A DNA stretch of 64,000 bases from Pseudomonadota bacterium (GTDB lineage: Bacteria; Pseudomonadota; Alphaproteobacteria; Rhizobiales; Rhizobiaceae), in contig JAEXYH010000079.1 of NCBI GenBank assembly GCA_023451735.1, forward strand, positions 62,001 to 126,000, given 5' to 3'. Made by a program: the position numbers and the translations under genes. The notes under the pieces were generated by a model. That model saw only the letters and a list, made by a program, of their open reading frames with translations. It was not told the origin of the DNA and ran no database searches. Positions 35,902 to 49,820 of this stretch are shown piece by piece (the first letter of the stretch is position 1; every line of letters starts with the position of its first letter).

Positions 35902-36367
35902 GAAATGGCACCTTGGGATTGGTTGGGAGGTGCCGGGAGATTAAGGTTTTTTCGTTTCGGCGCAACGATAAACCGGTATCCGCAGCCCGGTCCTGTCTCC
36001 ATGGCAATGAAAGGGGTAATCACTTCCGCTTCGCGTAATTTAATTACCTGAATATAGCTCCGATGCGTAACAGACTGTCGCCGGTGCGCAGATTTTTGAA
36101 GACACCGTCTTGTGAGAAAGTTAAAATCATGCGATATCAGATCGGGAAATAGGTCAGCTTTTCTGTCCTAATTTTCGCGGCTGGGCGATTTGGGTAGCAT
36201 ATCCGGCCTGCCGATATCGACGCCGATCTGGTTTGGGTTTGGACCATTATGGGTTCTTGTCCGGTGCTGGAGCGGCGCCGTCGCATGACTGGGGATGGTA
36301 TTGTCATCTTCGGGATTTGATAGGGTGCCACCTTGCTCGCTGATGGCGACCAACAGGAGGAATGACG
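35902..36367. other. Divergent intergenic region between threonine aldolase and gltB
   Basis: The 466-base region is slightly AT-richer at its left. It carries an inverted repeat, GTAAT-TTA-ATTAC, at 36035-36047, possibly a binding site for an Lrp- or MarR-like regulator. A stretch with TTGAAG and TTGTGA motifs around 36095-36125 may hold the gltB promoter. I see no gene. Confidence 0.4.
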
Positions 36368-41092
<4,725 letters not shown>

Positions 41093-41097
41093 GCCGA

Positions 41098-41256
41098 ATG
41101 GCTCACGTTCATCGATTGATTTCGGTGGGCATCGCGGTCGCCGTGCCGGCGGCCGTATTCTTCGCAAGCGGCAAAGTCGCAATAGAATTCATCGTGCTGG
41201 GGGCGGTTATCGGTTTCGCCTACTGGTACTGGGGTCCTGCGGGCACCCTGCTTTGA
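41098..41256 (+). CDS. 52-residue membrane protein between gltB and gltD
   Basis: An ATG at 41098 begins a 52-codon frame, MAHVHRLISVGIAVAVPAAV at its start and FAYWYWGPAGTLL at its end, with two hydrophobic stretches (about residues 7-22 and 28-45). GGAG at 41086-41089, inside the end of gltB, is an apt ribosome site, and the gene stops 12 bases before gltD, so it is translationally coupled to both. No family is recognised. Its position suggests a membrane protein linked to glutamate synthase, or simply co-expressed. Confidence 0.7.
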   Translation: MAHVHRLISVGIAVAVPAAVFFASGKVAIEFIVLGAVIGFAYWYWGPAGTLL

Positions 41257-41268
41257 AGAGGGAATGAC

Positions 41269-42723
41269 ATGGGCAAGGTTACGGGTTTCATGGAAATCGA
41301 CCGGCAGGTGGGCAAGTACCAGCCTGCGTCGGATCGTATCCGCCATTTCCGCGAATTCACCATTCCGATGTCGGATGCGGAAGTGACCAAACAGGCCGCC
41401 CGCTGCATGGACTGTGGCATCCCCTATTGCCATGGCCCGACCGGCTGTCCGGTGCATAACCAGATCCCGGACTGGAACGATTTGGTCTATAACAACAAGT
41501 GGGAAGAGGCGATCCGCAACCTTCATTCCACCAACAATTTTCCGGAATTCACGGGCCGCGTCTGTCCCGCGCCGTGCGAGGAAGCTTGCACGCTGAACCT
41601 TGAAGATGCGCCGGTCGCGATCAAGACGGTCGAACAGGCGATTGCCGACAAGGCCTATGAGCTCGGCTATATCGTGCCGCATCCGGCAACGGTGAAGACC
41701 GGCAAGAAGGTCGCCGTGATCGGCTCCGGTCCTGCCGGCATGGCGGCAGCCCAGCAGCTCGCCCGCGCCGGGCACGAAGTTCATGTCTACGAGCGCGAAA
41801 GCAAGGCCGGCGGCCTGCTGCGTTACGGCATTCCGGACTTCAAGATGGAGAAGAACTTTATCGATCGCCGTGTCGAGCAGATGACCGGCGAAGGTGTAAC
41901 CTTCCACTACGGCGTCAATATCGGCGTCGACAAGAAGGTCGAAGAGCTGACGGCGGAATACGATGCCGTTGTCTATTGCGGTGGTTCGGAAACCCCGCGC
42001 CCGGCTGGCATTCCGGGTACCGAGCTGCATGGTGTCTATGACGCGATGCCCTATCTGGTGCAGCAGAACCGCCGTATCGGCCGCGAAAATATCGATAGCG
42101 TTGCGTGGGCAGCCGAACCGATCCTCGCCGGCGGCAAGCATATCGTTGTCGTCGGTGGCGGTGATACGGCCTCCGACTGCGTCGGCACGGCCTTCCGCCA
42201 GGGCGCCGTCAAGGTGACCCAGCTCGACATCCGTCCGCAGCCGCCGGAAAAGGAAGACAAGCTTGCCGTCTGGCCGTTCTGGGCCACCAAAATGCGTACC
42301 TCGTCTTCCCAGGCAGAAGGTGCAAACCGCGAATTCCAGGTGGCGACGCTCGAATTCATCGGTGAAGACGGCCAGCTCACGGGCGTGCGCTGCTGCGAAG
42401 TGGATGAACGCCGCAAGCCGATCGCCGGCACGGATTTCATCATCAAGGCCGATCTCGCCTTTATCGCTATCGGCTTTTCCGGCCCGATGAAGGACGGCGT
42501 GCTGACTGAACTCGATGGAAAGCTCGAGATCAATGTCGACCGTCGCGGCTCGACCAACGTCGTTGCCAATGAGCGCAACTACAAGACCTCGGTCGACAAA
42601 CTGTGGACGGCAGGCGATGTGCGCCGCGGCCAGTCGCTGGTCGTCTGGGCGATCCGCGAGGGCCGGCAGGCAGCCCGCGCCATTGATGAGGCGCTGATGG
42701 GAAGCTCTCTCCTGCCGCGCTGA
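41269..42723 (+). CDS. gltD: Glutamate synthase (NADPH) small subunit
   Basis: The 484-residue FAD/NADPH protein passes electrons to GltB. Seen are the N-terminal cysteine clusters for 4Fe-4S centres (CMDCGIPYCHGPTGCP and CPAPCEEAC), the FAD fingerprint VAVIGSGPAGMAAAQQLA, the NADPH fingerprint HIVVVGGGDTASDC, and the end motif LWTAGDVRRGQSLVVWAI. It is the third gene of the gltB operon. GAGGGAA lies just before the ATG at 41269. Confidence 0.97.
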   Translation: MGKVTGFMEIDRQVGKYQPASDRIRHFREFTIPMSDAEVTKQAARCMDCGIPYCHGPTGCPVHNQIPDWNDLVYNNKWEEAIRNLHSTNNFPEFTGRVCPAPCEEACTLNLEDAPVAIKTVEQAIADKAYELGYIVPHPATVKTGKKVAVIGSGPAGMAAAQQLARAGHEVHVYERESKAGGLLRYGIPDFKMEKNFIDRRVEQMTGEGVTFHYGVNIGVDKKVEELTAEYDAVVYCGGSETPRPAGIPGTELHGVYDAMPYLVQQNRRIGRENIDSVAWAAEPILAGGKHIVVVGGGDTASDCVGTAFRQGAVKVTQLDIRPQPPEKEDKLAVWPFWATKMRTSSSQAEGANREFQVATLEFIGEDGQLTGVRCCEVDERRKPIAGTDFIIKADLAFIAIGFSGPMKDGVLTELDGKLEINVDRRGSTNVVANERNYKTSVDKLWTAGDVRRGQSLVVWAIREGRQAARAIDEALMGSSLLPR

Positions 42724-42758
42724 CATCTTCCAGAGCACCTGCAAGGCCTTTAACAAGA

Positions 42759-42803
42759 CCAAAGCCGCCGCCTTTCCCTGCAGGGGAGGGCGGCGGCTTT
42801 GTC
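42759..42803 (+). terminator. Terminator of the gltB-gltD operon
   Basis: A long stem of AAAGCCGCCGCC with GGCGGCGGCTTT, with a loop of about 16 bases, begins about 37 bases after the gltD stop and is followed by GTCTTG. Confidence 0.75.
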
Positions 42804-42939
42804 TTGCGTGCTGTTCATGCAGCGCGCACGTTTTCGGTCAATTTGACCAACGTCAAGGGAAGGGCGATGGGATCGTGTAACGCCTTATCCGAAAGGACCT
42901 GACATTCATCAAGGTCCAGGACACCCGAAGGACAAGGTA

Positions 42940-44445
42940 ATGCGCTTCAGTATTCCCGCTATTCTAAATTATTTCAGGGACATGGTTCCCTTCCGGATCA
43001 TTCCGGCGATCATCACGACCATATTTCTTCTAACCCTTCTCGCAATCCCGGCTCCGGCAGGTCTGGACGAAAACGGATGGAAGATGCTTGCCATCTTCCT
43101 GACGACGATCCTGGCGATCATCCTGAAAGTCATGTCGATCGGCGTGATGGCGCTGATGGCAATCGTCATCGTGTCGCTGATGCAGGTCACCTCGCCGACA
43201 TCGAAGGGCGCCGTTGCCGATGCGCTCAGCAGTTTCGCCAACCCGCTGATCTGGCTGATCGTCATCGCGGTATTGATCTCGCTGGGGTTGAGGAAAACCG
43301 GCCTTGGCCGTCGTCTGGGCCTCGGCTTCATTGCGCTTCTCGGCAAGCGGACGATCGGTATCGGTTATGGCCTCGTCTTCTGCGAACTGATCCTGGCGCC
43401 ATTTACGCCGAGCAATACCGCACGCGGTGGTGGCATCATTCACCCGATCATGAAGTCGATCGCCAATGCGTTCGATTCGGACCCGGCAAAGGGGACGCAG
43501 GGTAAGGTCGGTACCTATCTGGCGCTGGTGAACTACCACGCCAACCCGATTTCGTCGGCGATGTTCGTCACCGCGACGGCTCCCAACCCGCTGGTCCTCG
43601 AATACATCTCGAAGTCGACCGGTGGGGCGATGCAGCTGACCTGGGTCACCTGGGCGCTGGCCATGTTCGTGCCGGGCCTGGTCGCGCTCGTCGTCATGCC
43701 TCTCGTGCTCTACATGATCTCGCCGCCCGAATTGAAGCGCACGCCCGATGCCGTCGCCTATGCCCGGAAGGAACTGGCTGCGATGGGACCTCTGTCGGGC
43801 AAGGAGATGGTGATGATCGGCACCTTCTTCATGCTGCTCGTGCTCTGGGCCAATGTTCCGGCGATGATCTTCGGGCCGGCCTTCACGCTCGATCCGACTG
43901 TTGTCGCAGTCCTCGGCCTGTTTGCCCTGCTGATTACCGGTACGATCAACTGGGACGACGTTCTTTCGGAAAAGAGCGCCTGGGATACGCTGATCTGGTT
44001 CGGTGCGCTCGTCATGATGGCCGACCAGTTGAACAAGCTCGGGGTGATCGGCTGGTTCTCGAACGGCATGAAGGACATGATCTCGCATGCCGAACTGAGC
44101 TGGCAGATGACGGCCGCCATCCTCGTGCTGATCTTTACCTTCGCGCACTATATGTTTGCCAGCACGACAGCGCATGTCAGCGCCATGATGCTCGCATTCC
44201 TGACCGTCGGCGTGATGCTGATCCCGGCAGAATACCATGCCGTCTTCCTGCTGATGATGGCAGCAAGCTCGTCGATCATGATGACGCTGACCCACTATGC
44301 AACCGGCACGTCGCCGATCATCTTCGGCAGCGGTTACATTACCATGGGCCGGTGGTGGGGCGTCGGCTTCATCATGTGCCTCGTCAACCTGGTGATATTC
44401 GCGGCGGTCGGTGCGGTATGGTGGAGAGCGCTGGGCTATTGGTGA
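42940..44445 (+). CDS. DASS-family (SLC13) anion/dicarboxylate transporter
   Basis: The 501-residue membrane protein has about twelve helices and the DASS/CitT layout: LILAPFTPSNTARGGGII contains the SNT substrate/sodium motif, and a second one lies in HYATGTSPIIFGSGY. Close relatives exchange or import C4- or C5-dicarboxylates such as 2-oxoglutarate and malate. Placed right after gltBD, a link with nitrogen/carbon exchange is possible but not shown; a terminator separates them. Confidence 0.88.
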   Translation: MRFSIPAILNYFRDMVPFRIIPAIITTIFLLTLLAIPAPAGLDENGWKMLAIFLTTILAIILKVMSIGVMALMAIVIVSLMQVTSPTSKGAVADALSSFANPLIWLIVIAVLISLGLRKTGLGRRLGLGFIALLGKRTIGIGYGLVFCELILAPFTPSNTARGGGIIHPIMKSIANAFDSDPAKGTQGKVGTYLALVNYHANPISSAMFVTATAPNPLVLEYISKSTGGAMQLTWVTWALAMFVPGLVALVVMPLVLYMISPPELKRTPDAVAYARKELAAMGPLSGKEMVMIGTFFMLLVLWANVPAMIFGPAFTLDPTVVAVLGLFALLITGTINWDDVLSEKSAWDTLIWFGALVMMADQLNKLGVIGWFSNGMKDMISHAELSWQMTAAILVLIFTFAHYMFASTTAHVSAMMLAFLTVGVMLIPAEYHAVFLLMMAASSSIMMTLTHYATGTSPIIFGSGYITMGRWWGVGFIMCLVNLVIFAAVGAVWWRALGYW

Positions 44446-44475
44446 TCCGTTAGCTCATGAACGCCAAGAATTGCG

Positions 44476-44500
44476 GGCGCCGGCAACGGCGCCTGTTTTA
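44476..44500 (+). terminator. Terminator of the DASS transporter gene
   Basis: GGCGCCG-GCAA-CGGCGCC is followed by TGTTTTATT, about 30 bases after the stop. Its right edge reaches the stop codon of the convergent SGNH gene. Confidence 0.8.
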
Positions 44501-45694
44501 TTGGGTCTTCGAGATCTTGTAGTCGTCGATACGTCCGGCGGGCGCCGGATCCATCTCTCCTTGCTTGATCAGCTTGTCTCGTGGAGATTGGGACAGGCCG
44601 TTTGCCGAAGGGATGGCGCTCAAAAGCTCCTTGCCGCCATCCAGTTCGGGGTCGGATAGGCTGATCGGAAGGGCCGTGAGTGCCTTGTTCGGATCGGCAG
44701 GAAGGCCGAGATCGGGGAGCGTGCCCGGGCCAAGGTTTACCAGTTCCGGGCTTGCCATGTCGCCCAAGTGACGGCGGGCCAGTTTTTCGACATAAAAGGC
44801 CAGTTTCTGCTTGCCCGCTGCGGTGAAGGTAATGCCGTCGGAACCACGCAGGCGGACCTGCTGGCCGCTAACGTCGGAGCCGGTCAGGATGAACTTGCCC
44901 TCCTCGTCAACGAAACCGTCCCAGATGTCGACGAATTCACCGCCAACTTCTTCGGTGCGGGCGCGATAGATGGCGTTGAGCTTGACGGCATCGGCCATCA
45001 TCGAGGGCGACTGGAAGGAGGGCAAGCCGACCCACAGGAGTGGCAGTTTGCGGCTGGTTACGGTCCGGGCAACTTCGCCCACGCGTCGTCGGTATTCGCT
45101 AAACCATGGGTCGGTCCGGAATTTCTCCTTCGCGCCGGATGTCATCTGCTGCCGATCGTTGGCACCGATCATGACGACGACGATAGCGGGCTTGGCCTCG
45201 TCGATGATCCCGGGCAGCTCCTTTAGCCAGTTGTAGTGATCGTCGCGGACCAGTCCCGACGAGCCGTCGCTGCGGGTGAATACGGCCACACCGGGAGACG
45301 CTTCGAACGTCGTTTCGAGTTCGCCGCCGATATTGCCGGCGAAAAAGTCACCGATGACAAGAATCTTGCGGGCATTTTCAAGCTTTGCCACCGGATCGGG
45401 TTTCTGCGGTGCAAGCGGTATCGGAGGGCGCGGAGCAGGCGATCTGACTGCGCCACGATTTCGCTCCCGGCGTGGCACCGTCTCGATGATCGAACCATTG
45501 CGGCGATTATATCGTACCGGCGGCTCTTCCCGTTCGTAGCGGGGGCCGCCGAAAAGCAGGTCGAACAGGTTCCGGCGCCTTACCTGTTCCTGTGCAGCTG
45601 CAGTGGCGGGGAAACTTCCGGCAACGATGACGACCGCCAGCGCGCCGCAGGCGACGCGCCGAACGAAGCTTTTTTCTATGGGTGTGCCAGACAT
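44498..45694 (-). CDS. Periplasmic SGNH/DUF459 protein
   Basis: The 398-residue protein has a signal peptide (to about residue 36, SFPATAAAQ), a Pro/Arg-rich linker, and a DUF459 SGNH-hydrolase-like domain with ILVIGDFFAGNIG as the GDS-like block, VVVMIGANDRQQM as the N-block, and WVGLPSFQSPSM. In block I the usual GDS serine is replaced (GDFF), so it may not hydrolyse esters. Homologues are found widely in Rhizobiales; function unknown. ATG at 45694 is one of two close starts. Confidence 0.83.
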   Translation of the reverse strand: MSGTPIEKSFVRRVACGALAVVIVAGSFPATAAAQEQVRRRNLFDLLFGGPRYEREEPPVRYNRRNGSIIETVPRRERNRGAVRSPAPRPPIPLAPQKPDPVAKLENARKILVIGDFFAGNIGGELETTFEASPGVAVFTRSDGSSGLVRDDHYNWLKELPGIIDEAKPAIVVVMIGANDRQQMTSGAKEKFRTDPWFSEYRRRVGEVARTVTSRKLPLLWVGLPSFQSPSMMADAVKLNAIYRARTEEVGGEFVDIWDGFVDEEGKFILTGSDVSGQQVRLRGSDGITFTAAGKQKLAFYVEKLARRHLGDMASPELVNLGPGTLPDLGLPADPNKALTALPISLSDPELDGGKELLSAIPSANGLSQSPRDKLIKQGEMDPAPAGRIDDYKISKTQ

Positions 45695-45752
45695 TGTCAT
45701 CAATCCCGACAGGGCCTCAGGGTCACAAATCTTGCGCCCGCCGGATCACTTG

Positions 45753-46970
45753 TCAACGCAGGGCGCGCAGCAGCGATTGCGACGGTTCGCCGTTCTGGTC
45801 CATGCCGAGCCGTTTCTGAATTGCCGAGATTGCAGCCTTCGAGCCGGAGCCGAAGTTGCCGTCCACTTCGCCGTCGTAATAGCCGAGTTGCTTCATGCGG
45901 CTCTGCAGTTCGAACTTTTCCTTGATGTCGAGCGTGCCATGCGGCCGCGGCCATGACTGCTGCATGCCGGCGTAACCGGCGATTTCGTCAGCGAGAAGCC
46001 CGACGGCCAGCGCGTAACTGTCTGCCGCATTGTATTTCTTGATGGTGAAGAAGTTTTTCATCATCAGGAAGGCAGGCCCGTTGGAGCCGCCCATCAGCTT
46101 GAGGCTCGCGCGATCGGTGCCGCGCGGAAAGCCCTTGCCGTTCGGGCGGACAAAACCGAGCGCTGCCCATTGGGCAAGTGTCTTGGTCTGGCCTTCGTAT
46201 TTGGCTGCGCCCGAGGGGAGAACAGCCTCATAGCCCCAGGTCTTCCCCGTGGTCCAGCCATTCTTCGCAAGCAAATTGGCGGAAGTCGCCAGCGCATCCG
46301 GGATCGAGTGCCAGATGTCGCGCTTGCCGTTTCCGTCCGCGTCGACCGCGTAAAGAAGGTAGCTGGTCGGGATGAACTGCGTATGGCCCATGGCGCCAGC
46401 CCACGATCCGGTCAGCTGCTTCGGCGTGACGTCGCCGGCCTGCAAGATCTTCAACGCAGCAATCAGCTGGTTGCGGGCAAATTTGGCACGCTTGGGATCA
46501 GCCCAGGCGAGGGTGGCGAGTGCCTGCGGCACGTGATGAAGTCGTTCCGGCTTTTCCAGCACGGCGCCATAGTTGGATTCCATCGACCAGATGGCCAGCA
46601 GGATGTGCTTGTCGACGCCGAAATGACGCTCGATGGCGTTCAAAGTGCCGCCATGACGGGCGGCCATCTGCCGGCCGATCTGTACGGTATAGGGATTGAC
46701 GCGGCTGTCGAGATATTCCCAGATCTGCGATTTGAACTCGGGCTGGTACTGCGCCTTCTGCAGCGCTTCAGGATCCGGCTCATTGATGCCGGCGAACGCC
46801 TTCTGATAGGTCGAGCGGGTGATGCCACTTTTGGCCGCCGTGGTATAGAAATCTGCAACCCATCTCTTGAAACCGGCGTCGGCCTGGGCATTTAACGGCA
46901 TCATGACCGTTACAAGGCCGGCTGCAAGCAGGAGTGCGAAGCTACGCGAGCGGTTGCTAAATTTGGTCAT
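45753..46970 (-). CDS. Lytic murein transglycosylase (MltB-like) with peptidoglycan-binding domain
   Basis: The product cleaves peptidoglycan glycan strands. A signal peptide (about residues 1-31) precedes an SLT/MltB catalytic domain with the catalytic Glu in AIWSMESNYGA and the MltB hallmark GSWAGAMGHTQFIPTSYL followed by DADGNGKRDIW. The C-terminus (MKQLGYYDGEVDGNFGSGSKAA) is a PG-binding-1 domain. Start ATG at 46970 is chosen for MTKFSNRSRS; a longer frame to 46994 exists. It shares direction and an approximately 60-base gap with the SGNH gene. Confidence 0.92.
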   Translation of the reverse strand: MTKFSNRSRSFALLLAAGLVTVMMPLNAQADAGFKRWVADFYTTAAKSGITRSTYQKAFAGINEPDPEALQKAQYQPEFKSQIWEYLDSRVNPYTVQIGRQMAARHGGTLNAIERHFGVDKHILLAIWSMESNYGAVLEKPERLHHVPQALATLAWADPKRAKFARNQLIAALKILQAGDVTPKQLTGSWAGAMGHTQFIPTSYLLYAVDADGNGKRDIWHSIPDALATSANLLAKNGWTTGKTWGYEAVLPSGAAKYEGQTKTLAQWAALGFVRPNGKGFPRGTDRASLKLMGGSNGPAFLMMKNFFTIKKYNAADSYALAVGLLADEIAGYAGMQQSWPRPHGTLDIKEKFELQSRMKQLGYYDGEVDGNFGSGSKAAISAIQKRLGMDQNGEPSQSLLRALR

Positions 46971-47170
46971 CGGCAGTCGTATCCATTCCTTCATTCGCCG
47001 TTCATGGCGTGTCTGGTATGCGGCTCAACGATGTTTTAACGGAATAGAGTCAACAAATTCTTTACCATAGATCACGGGTTCGTGGGAGCCTTTTGCGAAA
47101 CGGTAGCAATTGCCCTCTAGAACCCCGAAGGTTTCATATCCGCACAATGAAGTGCATTCAGGAGGCATGA

Positions 47171-48061
47171 GTGTCTGAGCAGCGTAAGATCCGCAAAGCA
47201 GTTTTCCCGGTGGCCGGGCTCGGTACGCGTTTCCTTCCGGCGACGAAGGCCGTTCCGAAGGAAATGCTGACCGTCGTCGACAAGCCGGTCATCCAGTATG
47301 TGGTGGATGAAGCGGCTGAAGCCGGCATCGAGCATTTCGTCTTCGTCACCGGTCGCGGCAAGGGCGTCATCGAAGATTACTTCGATATCCAGTTCGAACT
47401 GGAGCAGATGCTACGCGAGCGCAACAAGAACGCTGAACTGACGCTTCTTTCGCATATCCTGCCGAAAGCCGGCACGGCCAGCTTCACCCGCCAGCAGGTT
47501 CCGCTCGGTCTGGGTCACGCAGTCTGGTGCGCCCGCGATATCGTCGGCGACGAGCCTTTCGCCGTTCTTTTGCCGGACATGATCATGTCGTCGGAAAAGA
47601 GCTGCCTCAAGGGCATGGTTGAGCTTTACAACAAAACCGGCGGCAACGTGCTCGCCGTCGAGGAATGCGATCCCGAGCAGGCACACAAATACGGCATCGT
47701 CGGCAAGGGGGCCGCTGTCGGCGACGGCGGCTTCAAGATCACCGAGATGGTTGAAAAGCCGGCCAAGGGCACTGCTCCGTCCAACTTCTTCATCAACGGC
47801 CGTTACATCCTTCAGCCGGAAATCTTCAAGATCTTGGAAACTCAGGAGCGTGGTGCGGGTAACGAGATCCAGCTTACCGACGGCATGCTGGCGCTTGCCA
47901 AGTCCCAGGAATTCGCAGCCTATCCGTTCACCGGCGAGACCTATGACTGCGGTGCAAAGGACGGCTTCATTCTCGCCAACCTGGCTTTCGCCCTTCAGCG
48001 CCCGGATATCCGTCCGGCAATCGAGGGCCCGCTCAAGGCACTTGCTGCCAAGCTGAAGTAA
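47171..48061 (+). CDS. galU: UTP-glucose-1-phosphate uridylyltransferase
   Basis: The 296-residue enzyme makes UDP-glucose for exopolysaccharide, lipopolysaccharide and glucans. The N-terminal nucleotide motif KAVFPVAGLGTRFLPATKA is complete, with VPKEMLTVVDKPVIQYVV, and the family end motif YDCGAKDGFILANL is present. The start is GTG at 47171, with GGAGG nine bases upstream. An overlapping ATG at 47167 in another frame stops after four codons. Confidence 0.97.
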   Translation: MSEQRKIRKAVFPVAGLGTRFLPATKAVPKEMLTVVDKPVIQYVVDEAAEAGIEHFVFVTGRGKGVIEDYFDIQFELEQMLRERNKNAELTLLSHILPKAGTASFTRQQVPLGLGHAVWCARDIVGDEPFAVLLPDMIMSSEKSCLKGMVELYNKTGGNVLAVEECDPEQAHKYGIVGKGAAVGDGGFKITEMVEKPAKGTAPSNFFINGRYILQPEIFKILETQERGAGNEIQLTDGMLALAKSQEFAAYPFTGETYDCGAKDGFILANLAFALQRPDIRPAIEGPLKALAAKLK

Positions 48062-48083
48062 GAACTGCGACAGTTTCCAAATC

Positions 48084-48119
48084 AAAGAAGCCGCCGAGGT
48101 TTGCCCCGGCGGCTTCTTT
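48084..48119. terminator. Bidirectional terminator between galU and the sugar transporter
   Basis: A perfect 13-base-pair stem (AAAGAAGCCGCCG with CGGCGGCTTCTTT) lies between two convergent genes. A T-rich tail follows on the plus strand (CGTTTTTG) and a weaker one on the minus strand. Confidence 0.8.
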
Positions 48120-48164
48120 CGTTTTTGCGGCGTGGGGAGTTGCCCCACGCCTGACAGGCAGCAA

Positions 48165-49448
48165 TCAGACGGCCTTGTGGCCCTTGATGCCGTAATAGAA
48201 GATGTAGATGTAGCAGAGAACCGGCATCAGGAACGCCATGTGAATGCCGATCGTATCGGCAAGGCCACCCATGACGACCGGCAGGATCGCGCCGCCGACG
48301 ATTGCCAGGCAAAGGATGCCCGAGCCCTGGCTGGTGTGACGGCCCAGACCCTTCAGCGCCAGGCTGAAGATGGTCGGGAACATGATCGAGTTGAACAGGC
48401 CGACTGCCAGTACCGCCCACATGGCCAGTTTGCCGCCGGCAAAAACCGTTACCAGCAGAAGAACCGCGGCCAGAATGGCGTTGAAGGCAAGCGCCTTGCC
48501 GTCGTCAATGTAGCGCATCGCATAAGCGCCGATGAAGCGTCCGACCATGGCGCCGCCCCAGAAATAGGCGACGTAATGAGCTGCTTCAGATTCCGGCAGG
48601 TTGGCGATCGTCGGTTCGGCCAGGTAGTTCACCAGGAAGCTGCCAATCGAGACTTCGCCGCCGACATATACGAAGATGCCGATAGCGCCGAGAACGAGGT
48701 GCCGATAGGACCATGCCGATGCACGCTCGGTGCCGTCGGAGGCAACTTCTTCCTCTTCAATCTGCGGCAGCTTCAACGCTGCAAAGATCGCGGCAAGAAC
48801 AAGGAAGGCAATCGCCAGAAGCATGTAGGGGAAGCGTACCGCGTCTGCTTCCGCAAGGCGCATTGCCTCCAGCTGCTCGCCGGTGGCGCTGGTGATGTCG
48901 CCGGTTGCGGCAGACAGGATCAGGAAAGCTCCGAACAGCGGCGCGATGGTCGTGCCCAGCGCGTTGAATGCCTGGGTCAGCGTCAGGCGGCTTGCGGCCG
49001 TTTCCGGTGCGCCTAGTTCGGTCACATAGGGATTGGCGGCAACCTGAAGGACCGTCACGCCGGATGCGAGAATGAAGAGCGCACCCAGGAACAGACCATA
49101 GACGCGATAGGCCGCAGCCGGAATGAAGAGAGCGCAGCCTATAGCTGCGATCAGCAGACCGACCACGATGCCCCACTTGTAGCTGATGCGCTTGACGAGC
49201 GCGCCGGCCGGCAGCGAGACGATGAAGTATGCTCCGAAGAAGCAGAGCTGAATGAGCATCGACTGCGTGTAATTCAGCGAGAAGACGTTCTTCAGATGCG
49301 GGATGAGAATGTCGTTCAGGCAGGTAATGAAACCCCACATGAAGAACAGCGACGTCAGTGCAATGAGAGCGAACTGATAGTTGTTGGCGCCGGCGCGGGA
49401 AGACTGCGTGCTTCCGGCCTTCGTGCCGTTGTTGGTAAGACTAGCCAA
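48165..49448 (-). CDS. FucP/GluP-type sugar:proton symporter (MFS)
   Basis: The 427-residue twelve-helix protein resembles the glucose/galactose and fucose transporters: FALIALTSLFFMWGFITCLNDIL at helix 1, LPAGALVKRISYKWGIVVGL in the loop after helix 2, and VAANPYVTELGAPETAASRLTLTQAFN, a family hallmark. It likely imports a hexose. Confidence 0.9.
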   Translation of the reverse strand: MASLTNNGTKAGSTQSSRAGANNYQFALIALTSLFFMWGFITCLNDILIPHLKNVFSLNYTQSMLIQLCFFGAYFIVSLPAGALVKRISYKWGIVVGLLIAAIGCALFIPAAAYRVYGLFLGALFILASGVTVLQVAANPYVTELGAPETAASRLTLTQAFNALGTTIAPLFGAFLILSAATGDITSATGEQLEAMRLAEADAVRFPYMLLAIAFLVLAAIFAALKLPQIEEEEVASDGTERASAWSYRHLVLGAIGIFVYVGGEVSIGSFLVNYLAEPTIANLPESEAAHYVAYFWGGAMVGRFIGAYAMRYIDDGKALAFNAILAAVLLLVTVFAGGKLAMWAVLAVGLFNSIMFPTIFSLALKGLGRHTSQGSGILCLAIVGGAILPVVMGGLADTIGIHMAFLMPVLCYIYIFYYGIKGHKAV

Positions 49449-49820
49449 TTTAAAACCTCGAACTTACGCCATGCGGCAATGCTGCATTGCGGCAAAAATA
49501 TGCCGAATGCGGCGCTATATGCTGCATCCGCTAACAGATGAAAGGGGGCGAGGTTGGGAAATACTGTTATTTCACAACGCAGTTCAGGCGCTTTGGCGCG
49601 GAAGGCCGATGTCACCATTGCGTTTCGAGCATGGAAGCGAGGCCATCGGTCCGGCGCGCGAAAGATTCGTTCACACGTCTGCATCTCACAACAAGATGCG
49701 ACAAGTTGTCGTGAGGTGGCGAAACGCGAGATGAATTTTTGCTCATTTTATAGGCGAAAGCTAAGACCTTAAAAAACGACTTATGCTTGCCGCGCATCGT
49801 GAATTATCACGGAAACGTGA
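49449..49820. other. Intergenic region between the sugar transporter and the beta-barrel gene
   Basis: In these 372 bases I see no gene. Inverted repeats GCAATG-CTG-CATTGC at 49476-49490 (just upstream of the sugar transporter start) and CGACAA-G-TTGTCG at 49699-49711 are candidate operators. A hairpin ATCACG-GAAA-CGTGAT at 49806-49821 adjoins the stop codon of the beta-barrel gene, without a T run. Confidence 0.4.

Noticed and set aside
43030..44295. A 421-codon minus-strand frame
   Set aside because: It is antisense to the DASS transporter and extremely rich in His, Asp and Arg, a typical shadow of a membrane-protein gene.
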